A stretch of DNA of 64,000 nt from Haematococcus lacustris (taxonomy: Eukaryota; Chlorophyta; Chlorophyceae; Chlamydomonadales; Haematococcaceae): assembly GCA_030144725.1 (NCBI GenBank), contig JASKMD010000026.1, positions 8,460,100-8,524,099 on the forward strand, in the 5' to 3' direction. The position numbers and the translations under genes are program-made. Numbering within the stretch: position 1 is the stretch's first letter; each line of letters opens with the position of its first letter. The notes beneath the pieces were generated by a model. It saw only the letters and a list, made by a program, of their open reading frames with translations. It was not told the origin of the DNA and did not search any database. This document shows positions 50,566 to 58,481 of the stretch, one piece after another.

Positions 50566-51040
50566 TTGCGAGCCCCGGCACCACCCGTACTCCACCGCCC
50601 GATGCAGCCGCTGCCTGGCCTTGGGCAGCCCGTCGTTGACCAGCTTCAAGCCCTATCAGGGGCAGGCAGCGCCCTCGAGGCCCTCCCAGCTGCACATCTG
50701 TAGGGGGCGCTGCCTGCCACCTTTAGGGGGGAGGGGAGGGTCGGGGTATCGTCAGGGTAGGGGGCTGGGCAGGGTCCTAGGCAGGGGTAAGGGTCCAGGC
50801 AGGGGGAGAGGCCTGGGCAGGGGGAAGGTTTTGGGCAGGAAAAAGGGGCACCTCGTGGCACCACATCAGGCCCCGCACCGGCTAACCATGCCTCTTGTGT
50901 TTTTGTTGTCGGGTACAGCACGCAAATTGTCTACGTCGCGGTCCACGAACTTGATCTAAGGGTGTTTCAGTGGGCTCCCCATCAACCCGCGAACTTGCTT
51001 CTGTGTCGCATCGCTGCACACCGGTCGCAGCAGCCTGTCC
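50566..51040 (-). pseudogene. Fanzor relic(s), minus strand
   Basis: Two nested remnants are readable on the minus strand. At 51036-50905: LLRPVCSD, then KQVRGLM, a premature stop, and KFVDRDVDNLRA. This aligns block by block with WLRPVYSE, SQVRGLM and RFYDRDVSAAL of the intact Fanzor at 58.5-61.4 kb. At 50895-50566: VRGLMWCHEVP, a Pro/Gly-rich linker (GQG/CPG repeats), MCSWEGLE and LVNDGLPKARQRLHRAVEYG, which match the C-terminus of the plus-strand relic at 52.5-52.7 kb (LCSYEGL, VHDRLPKVKHRL). Stops and frame changes make both non-functional. The order suggests one element inserted into, or recombined with, another. Confidence 0.6.
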
Positions 51041-51879
51041 GGCGTGTTGGGCAGGCAGTGGCTGGCGCCGACCGCGGTGGTCCGAAGTTTGTCCACACTG
51101 GCACCGCCTGCCGGTCCCGGCTACCAGGTGCCCACGATGCATCGCCGTGGGCAATGGCCGGCTTGATGCCAGGCCAGAGCTGATGGCTAACCCGCTTGAG
51201 CAGCACCCAATACCGGGAGAGGTGCCAGCGTGTTGGTGCAGGGCACAGCCACATTAAGGCACAGGGGTTGGTTGGGTGGTGCGTGCTGCAGGCCAGGTAG
51301 CTAGGGAGCTGGCTGTCGCCCTGCTCCAGAATTGGGACGGCCTGTGACCTGTGCCAACAGCATGGGTTGCCAATGCACGGGCAGGCCAGGACTAAGGCAC
51401 AAGGGCTGTAGGCTGGTGCATGCCACAAGTCAGCTAGCTAGCTAGCTGAAGGGTAGTAACCCTGCAAGCTCACCATGCTCCTTAAACCGAGCCATTGCGC
51501 GGCCCGCTGCTTACTGCCATTGCGTGCTGGCCTTGGTCAAGGTGGGCAGCTGCTCGATATGTTGCCTCCCTGCCAGGTCTGAGTCTGCTGCTTGGCGGCG
51601 CTGAGGCTTCGGTCATGGTGGCACTCGTCCCGGGGGGTCTGCTGGCTGCACAAGTCCCCCATGGTGCCTTCCTCATGCCGCAGGTCAATGGCCATTGCCA
51701 CCATGATGCCACCACCATGCCACCACCATGTGCAGCCTGCCAGGGGGCAGACGGGGGGAGTGGATGTGTTAAAAAAAAAACAATATGTTTTATTTTCTTC
51801 AAAACACCATCTATCAAAATTTCAGCCCGATCGGACAAGGTTGGTAAAAAATGCAGGGAAGAATGCAGGGATTGAGTTC

Positions 51880-52711
51880 TAGGAGTGTGGCAACTTCAGC
51901 CAGGGTGGGTGGAAGGCGGGGGCGGTGCGGGAGGGGTTTTGCAGGGTGGTGGAGCACGTTTGACAGGCCCAGCACGTTTGACAGGCCTGACAGGCTGGTG
52001 ATCGTGGACGAGTTCCGCACCACCAGCTCGTCCGTGCATGCCCGCCAACCTTGTGAGCTGCACCTGCCAAATGACCGGCCTAGGCCCGCAGACTGCGTAC
52101 CCACAGCAGGCCAGGTCAACCATCGGCTGTTGCGCCCAGCCTGGAGCCTGCGGCATGCTAAGGATGTGCGGGGCCTGAAATGGTGCCATGAGGTGCCGCC
52201 CAACCCCAATCCCCCTCCCCCAGCTCAGCACCCCCCTGCCCCTGCCCAGGCCCTCCTTGCCCAGGAGGCCCCTGCCCAGGACCCCCCTGCCCCTCCCCCA
52301 GCCCAGGACCCCCTTGCCCCTCCCCCAGTCTAGGACCCCCCTGCCCCTAGCCCAGGCCAGGACCCCCCACCCCTCCCCCGGCCCAGGCCACACCACCTCC
52401 CCCTGCCCAGGACCAGCCCCCTGCCCGGGCCCCACCTGGCTCAGTGCCACGACCCCAGGCACCCCCATGCGGCAGGTGGCTGGACCGGGATACCAACCCC
52501 TGCCTCAACTTCCATCGCATTGGGGAGAGCATATGCAGCGCCCCCTGGAGCTGTGCAGCTATGAGGGCCTGAAGGCTCTGCCCCCCACTGGCAAGGAGTA
52601 CCAGCAGGGCTACAAGCGGGTCCATGACCGGCTGCCAAAGGTCAAGCACCGGCTGCAGAATACCGGCGGGGCATTGATGGCCGGGCCCGCAACAATGCAT
52701 AGGTCCTGGTA
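51880..52711 (+). pseudogene. Fanzor relic of a second lineage, plus strand
   Basis: The RuvC-II motif reads RLVIVDEFRTTSSS (about 51991-52035), followed by HRLLRPAW and VRGLKWCHE (52120-52195). A long Pro-rich linker follows (52196-52430). After a CAG, RWLDRDTNPCLNFHRIGES (about 52475-52530) is the RuvC-III block with its RD aspartate. One base of frameshift then separates it from MQRPLELCSYEGLKALPP and GKEYQQGYKRVHDRLPK, which ends with a stop near 52699-52711. The RuvC-I part is not visible upstream; an in-place duplication (CACGTTTGACAGGCC twice, 51955-51985) interrupts the sequence there. The C-terminal extension differs from the intact pair at 58-64 kb, so this belongs to another Fanzor lineage. 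Linker and final block could have been separate exons. Confidence 0.65.
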
Positions 52712-52765
52712 GTTAGCCTGGTAGGTCCTGGTAGTTAGCACAGGCTTTTAGCATTACAAGCATTA

Positions 52766-52956
52766 AGCTGCTAGTTTTGATGAGGTGCCCAGTGGTCAAG
52801 GGGGATTAGCCCCAGGAAAGAGTGCCATTGATGTGGGGGCTGCAGTCAGCAAGGGTGCGACCGAGGATGCTACAACATGATTGTAGTAGCTGAGTACGTG
52901 AATTTACCCACAGGCCAACATGTTGTTCCTTGTTGAATGAGTTTTGTTTGTCTGCC
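52766..52956 (+). repeat. Dispersed repeat, copy 2
   Basis: A diverged copy of 50374-50547 (shared words CTAGTTTTGATGAGGTGCCC and GGGTGCGACCGAGGATGCT), located just after the plus-strand Fanzor relic. Confidence 0.75.
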
Positions 52957-53388
52957 AGGGGGCAGAGTGTGACAAGGGCAGCTTACCCCGGCTTGTGGGC
53001 TGCTCTGCTGCGGGGGCTGGGGCTGGGTGATGGCCAGTGGAGGGGATCAGGCTCGTGGGTGGGTGGGGTGGGTGTGTGGGACAGCTAGGGGGCCGCAGGT
53101 GCCAGGGCCTCGCCCAGGTTGGAGAGGCAAGCCAGGGCCGGTGGGGTGGGGACGGCTGATATGCACGCGGACCGCTTCACCCTCCGTCTGCACCAGCAGT
53201 CCAAAGCTGGCTCCTGCAGCCTGCAGCTTGTCTACCCTTGACAGGAGCACCTCCCACCACTCGTGGAGAATAAGGCCGAGTCGGCGATTTTAGGTAAGGG
53301 GTACTGCAGATAGCCCTTTCAAAGGCCGTTCCATCGCCATATGTTTCATGATTTTAATCGACGTGGTTGGGCTGTAATCGGCCCTGAG
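52957..53388. other. Intergenic, no gene recognised
   Basis: About 430 G-rich bases between the repeat copy and the satellite array. No ORF with recognisable motifs. Confidence 0.6.
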
Positions 53389-53885
53389 CTGAAGGTTCGT
53401 AACTCTGTGCAGGGTTTCGCCAAACCGTGCACAGGGTTTCAACTGGCTCAGCCCCTAGGTGGCAGTCAAGCCAGTTCCTGACCGTGTGCAGGGTTTCGCT
53501 GACCGTGTGCAGGGTTTCACTGACCGTGTGCAGGGTTTCATAGACCGTGCACAGGGTTTCATAGACCGTGCACAAGGTTTGGTGTGGCTCAGTTCCTAGG
53601 CGTTTCTGACCGTGTGCAGGGTTTCGCTGAGCGCTTGCAGGGTTTCAAAGCCTAGTGCAGGGTTTTATAGACCTAGCACAGGGTTTCATAAGCCGTGCAC
53701 AGGGTTTGGTGTGGCTCAGTTCCTAGGCGTTTCTGACCGTGTGCAGGGTTTCGCCGAGCGTGTGCAGGGTTTCGCTGACCTAGTGCAGGGTTTCATAGAC
53801 CTAGCACAGGGTTTCATAAGCCGTGCACAGGGTTTGGTGTGGCTGAGTTCCTAGGCGTTTTCCGACCGTGTGCAGGGTTTCAGTA
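53389..53885 (+). repeat. GTGCAGGGTTTC satellite with higher-order units
   Basis: About 20 copies of a 20-24-base unit centred on CCGTGTGCAGGGTTTCGCTG. They are organised in a higher-order unit of about 125 bases that starts GGTTTGGTGTGGCTCAGTTC and repeats about three times (from about 53577, 53707 and 53832). Unit variants alternate GTGCAGGG with GCACAGGG and CTAGTGCAGGG in a fixed order inside the higher-order unit. Confidence 0.9.
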
Positions 53886-54844
53886 CTTCGGCCCCCATTC
53901 CTTACTGGCCTTGACTTTGCACATGCTACCTACTAGGTTGTGCTTCTATTCTGATGCCTGACAACTCCTCATACTCAGAAATTTTAAAAAGTCACTTCAG
54001 TCAGTTGGCGCCATCTCCCTTAGCCAAATACGGGGTGAGGGCTCAGCCACTGGTCCAGCAGCTCCGCAATGACCACGAATTTCACTTTGGCCCAAGGGAG
54101 TCTTCTCCTCCACTAGGTCACAGCAGCCTACATACCAAGTCTCAGACCTAAACTCGCAAGTTTGCCGAGCCAGCCAGCCCTTATTTGCCAGGAGTGACCA
54201 GCTTTGTCCATCATACGAACCACGATACTCCTCTAGGCTTGGGGGACACTCAATGCAGTGGCATGGGTCCTACGGCCGCTCTTGCCAGCCTCTTCAGCAG
54301 CCTCCCACTCAACAGGCCACTGCTTCCCATGCGCTGCCCGCCCTGCTTCTCCCATCTCCCATTACCTTCGCCCTGCTTCACCCATCTCCCATTCTCCCAT
54401 TACCTTAGGTTAACTGGACTTGCCATGATCTATGTTTGTCTGGCCTTGCCTAGGATCATTTCATGGCCCATAAGGTCCATGCTACTGTAAGAAAGGGAGC
54501 ACGAGTTTGCGTTGCTGCTTCGCAAGGCAAGGGTGACAGTCGGGTGCTTGTATCTCAACACAAGCTCCTTTGTGAGCACGCATTACTGGCATTGCGCAAA
54601 CGAGATTGTAAAATACATTGTGCAAACGAGACTGGTGGCATTAGATCAACAACCACATTGCAAGGGCAACTGCGCTCTAAAAACACCCCCTTAGGATGAC
54701 ATACATGTGCACTGATTTGCGGGTGTGGAATCCAAGGCAGGTCACACCTGCAGCCTGCCCTGCCTCCCCCTCATACCCACTATGACAGGGGTTTTCATTC
54801 GTACCCAAATGGCCAGCTGTCCAGAGCCTGGCCAGGTGACTAAG
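53886..54844. other. Intergenic, no gene recognised
   Basis: Nearly 1 kb of lower-GC sequence downstream of the FAS1 gene. Short open frames exist but none has a recognisable domain. A direct repeat (CGCCCTGCTTC..CCCATCTCCCATT twice, 54337-54405) is present. Confidence 0.5.
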
Positions 54845-56385
54845 TCACGGCAGCAACACCTTGTCCACCAGATGTACCACGTTGCCATTCCACTGAATGT
54901 TGGACCGGCCAACCAATACTGCGCTGCTACCCTTCCCATCTACCACAAGCAAGTTGATGCCCCTGCAAGCAGCAATCAGCGAGTCCTGGTTGAGCTCAAT
55001 CTGCAGCAAGGGCTGGATGCAACTATTAGCCATACTCAGGCTTGGTGAGATGCCCTTGCTAGGCAGCACTATGCACCACCACCACGCCTCCATCACCAGC
55101 CTGCCGTTATGATGCAGCTTTGTAGCTTGCCGTAGCACGTGCAGCAATGTCAATGGTTGTTCGAGCCTGGCCACTTGTAATGTGACCACTTGTGATCTGA
55201 ACGCCACACGATGGCCACACGTAGTCTGGGTCTGGGTCTGGGCCGGGGCCTGGGCTTGGGTCCGAGAGACACCTGACAGCTGCCCTTGAGGCCCCGCTAG
55301 GCTCCGTGACTGTACGTTGGTTTGTCCCCCGCACCTCTTAATGATCTTCAGCTGCTTGCCGTCCGAAGCTGTGGTGTAGGTGGTTTCGCCACTTGGAAAA
55401 TCGGTTGTGATCAACATCCTATCGGGGATTACTGCACCAGCACCAGCACGAAGGCCAGCAAGCAGTCCTAGCGCAGGCCTTGCGCAAGCAGCAAGCGTCA
55501 TTCCCCAACACAGCTGAGACCAGGAGAATGGCTCCATGCAGACATGCCACTCCCTAGCATGCCTAGGTGGCCTTTTCAAGCAACTTGGGTTTCCGTGAAA
55601 ATACACAGTTGTGTGACGCTACATTCCAGCCTTCCTGTGTGCCAGAAAACGAACATTGTTCTTTGCAGACATACTAAGCAAATCTCATGGACAGCCATCA
55701 TCTCATGGACCAGCCAAGGGACCAGCTGCTGCTCAAGCTCATAGTCACATATGTATTCACAGCTGTTGCTCCTGCCCTTTGCTCTACATGCTCCTAGGCT
55801 CCAATGCCTGCCGCCTGGGGGCACGGGAGTAATGTTAGCCTGTCAACCTGCCGCACATCACCGTCACCCTGGCCGCCTCGGATGCGGTGTGAGAGGTGTA
55901 CCTGGACCTCAAGTGGACATGGCAGCGGCTGAGGACTATATAAGCAGCCCAGTGCATATGAGAGAGGTGGTGAGCGCACCGTGGTATTTCAGTGATGCCA
56001 GGGAACTGTTAAGGTAGGGCGCTCTCAACAGTATGTTGGCCACGCTCACGCGCAGGCGCATGCTCAGTGCCCGCAGAGCCTGTAGGTGGCAATAAGCTAC
56101 TGGGCAGCGTTGATGGGGGCAGCGCCGACAGTGGACAGCGGCAGCGGCAGCAGCACTTGGCAGCAGCAGGGAGCCGCAGCAGGCAGCAGCCTCATCACCT
56201 TGTCTGTGGGTGCAAAGATTGTGGAGTTGTTGAGCTGTATCTTGAAGACGGTAAGGAAACCAATGGCGAGGGACACGGCGTTGTTGGTGCTGTTACTGTT
56301 CTTGACCCGAGTGCTGTTGCCATTCTTAATTGGAGTGCTGTTGGGCCCGCCTGCTGTGCCTGTCTCGTTGGTCTTAAGCAGCTCC
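54845..56385 (-). CDS. Fasciclin (FAS1) domain protein, 5' end unresolved
   Basis: FAS1 proteins are secreted or membrane-anchored adhesion proteins; in algae they are common at the cell surface. Four exons join in phase: 56199-56385, 55980-56079, 55335-55431, 54845-54962. The first has several Asn-x-Ser/Thr sites (NGNSTRVKNSNST) and the FAS1 H1 motif NNSTIFAPTDK. The second and third join to give LKYHVIPDRMLI, the YHV/H-box of the domain. The fourth carries NGNVVHLVDKVLLP, the classic FAS1 end (NGxVHxIDxVLLP), directly followed by the stop. This is one complete domain of about 140 residues plus an N-terminal stretch. The exon before 56385 must end in phase 2 and should carry the signal peptide; I could not place it. 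The missing 5' part lies against the left border of the Fanzor element (56665), which may have disrupted it. Confidence 0.7.
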
Positions 56386-56664
56386 CTGCAGCCAGGTGGC
56401 ACACAGCGTGGCAGGGGTCCAACTAAGGTGGTAGGATGTGAAGCAGCCTCACAACTAGCCCCCCACCGCCCACCACACTTCCACAACTTCTGGGCTGCAA
56501 GCGCCATCCCTGCTCCTGACCCGCATGGCCATGAGGCAAGGCGAGGCTGCATGGTGTGCTGCCACGGCAATGGAGCTGCGGTCCGTGGCAAATGTAGGCA
56601 GGTGGGTGCCATGGCAGGATGGGGCCCAGCTGTGCAATCGAAGGCTGTGGAGCTTCCAACCTGT
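56386..56664. other. Unresolved 5' part of the FAS1 gene
   Basis: The first exon of the FAS1 gene is expected here. A minus-strand frame begins near 56612, but I cannot fix its splice junctions, and the element border at 56665 follows. Confidence 0.35.
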
Positions 56665-56795
56665 CAGGGTGGCCAGCTCAGGGTCGGGTCAGGGTGAGGA
56701 TCAGGTAGCAGGTGGGTTGGGGGTCAGGAATATACCTTTCCTATGTGCCGCTGTGCCGCGCCTTATACGACTGCAGAGCCCCATGCTGACAGGGT

Positions 56796-57417
56796 GCCCC
56801 ATGCTGTGTTACCCTGGCCAAGGGTGTTACCGCTTCTTCCCATCGTACCCATGCAAGGCTGCTGTTGCTGCCCCTTAGGAAGTGCCCTTTGGAAGTGCTC
56901 TTTAGAGGCTTGCCCTTTGGAGGTGCGAGAGTGAGTGACATCGCCTCCTGGGTATAAGTAGGAACGCGCAGATATGAGAAGGTATGAGCCTATTGGCAAG
57001 TACAAGCGGCTGCGAGACAAGCCACCCAAGGCTCAGTAGCAGCCTGCTGAGGCACAGTAGCGTGTGCCCCCCACTTTGAGCTGTCATCAGCTCACAATCA
57101 GTGCATGTTTTTCATGCCAACTCTACATCATAGCCCTCGTGGTCAGGCAATAGTGTAGGTGGCAGGCGACCATGACCATGTGTATGCCATGTATAAGCAT
57201 GAGTATGCCATGTGAAGGGGAACACCACACAGACAAACCACCGTTTTGTAATGGTCCACAATGAGTGTTCGACTGCAATGATGGCTCATGGTTGAGAGGC
57301 AAGGTGCTGACAGGGTGGCTGACAGGAAGGTTCATGGGGAAACAATTGGTGTAAAGCCACCATCGTCTTCGTCAGCATTGTCACCGCATCTTCCAACACT
57401 GAGCAGCCCCTACGGCC
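56796..57417. repeat. Segment present in unit A and absent from unit B
   Basis: About 622-624 bases interrupt the otherwise collinear 3' regions. Part of it (57056-57180) is an inverted copy of the sequence at about 57755-57872 (including the TGACAGC..TGCATGTTTT block), and 57328-57410 matches the fragment at 43252-43345. It could be an insertion in A or a deletion in B; because the 43-kb fragment shares it, a deletion in B is plausible. Confidence 0.75.
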
Positions 57418-57588
57418 ACCTGGGCCAAGAAGGCTGCCAGGCCTGATGATGCCTGTGGGTCCTGCCAGGCCACCTGGCCCCAACGCCCCGCCAGGGCCAG
57501 CAATGCCACCTGGCAGGCTGATGACGCGGTTCACCTCATCCCTTGGCCCATCAGGCCGTGACTTGAACTTGTCAATGCTGCCAGTCAT
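57286..57588 (-). other. Small Gly/Pro open frame conserved in both units
   Basis: A minus-strand frame starts MTGSIDKFKSRPDGPRDEVN and continues with GPGG/GPTG-type repeats. Unit B keeps the start and the repeats (61813 downward) with two or three substitutions, but the C-terminal part differs because of the 624-base difference. Whether it is translated is unknown; it lies where a guide RNA would be expected, so the conservation may reflect recent duplication only. Confidence 0.3.
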
Positions 57589-57655
57589 GTTGTGAACACA
57601 GTCTGGAACACTTCAGGTCAGTCCAAGGCAACCCCCTTGTCCCTCACTAGGGCCT

Positions 57656-57735
57656 CCATTTGAGCCGGACCAGTAGTGGCCACTAGCAGCCACTAGCGGG
57701 AATACTAGTGGGCCATAGTAGCCCGACTCAAATGG
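57656..57735 (-). ncRNA. Candidate guide-RNA (omega-RNA) hairpin, unit A
   Basis: An 80-base imperfect palindrome: CCATTTGAG..CCGG at the left pairs with CCG..CTCAAATGG at the right, and TAGTGGCCACTAGCAGCCAC forms an inner stem with CACTAGCGGG and ACTAGTGGGCCATAGT. It lies about 750 bases downstream of the Fanzor stop on the gene's own strand. OMEGA systems place the guide RNA at the 3' end of the nuclease gene. The homologous hairpins at 61881-61962 and 42882-42951 keep the outer stem with single changes. The RNA role is inference. Confidence 0.4.
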
Positions 57736-58481
57736 TGTTACTGGGCTGTGTGGAGTAAACCCAGTGCACATGGCACATGAGCGCCTGCCACCTACATTAT
57801 TGCCTGACCCCTGAGGGCTATTGTGTAGAGTCGGCATGTCAAAACATGCACTAATGTAAGCTGATGACAGCCTTCCTGTGAGCCAGGTTCTGCCAGGCCA
57901 GCCAGCCCGAGCCTATCGGCAGTCCAAGGCAGTCCAGGGGAAGGCAAGGCAGGGGTTGGGATGTACCTTGCCTGGTTTGTCACATGTATGGCTGCCTTGT
58001 CGAGCTGTGGTGCACTTCTAGGAGTACGCACTAGCGCAGGTGTGTAGGTGGGTGGGGGGATGGCAGGGGCGGCGGAGCACTCGCCTGCCGGGTCTGTTCA
58101 CGAAAAGTTCTACTGGGCCAGCGATCACGTCCGCGGACAAACCTGTCGAGGCAGTAGAGGCAGCTGACACGAAGGTGCTTGAACTGCGCACTACATCCCC
58201 GCAGCTGTTTGGCTTACCTAACACTAGCAAGGAGACCAAGTTTTGGTCCCTACAGCCCTCATGCAACTCATGAGTTGTAATCAAACACAGGCTGCGAGAT
58301 CGCTGTTGTAAAGGCTACTGATAGTGTGCCTAGTGCCCACTTCAGCTCAGCCTTCTGGTGTGTGTGCCTCCAGGGCTACTACTAGCAAGAGCTCTACCCT
58401 ACTCTATAGCTCTCACTCACACACATCCCCTTTGTGAGGGGCTCAATATTTTGTTTTCTTGGATTGTCTTGCTCCTGCTGG

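Noticed and set aside
53389..53885. CRISPR-like regularly spaced repeats
   Set aside because: The units are contiguous and degenerate without unique spacers, arranged in higher-order blocks: a satellite, and the genome is eukaryotic.
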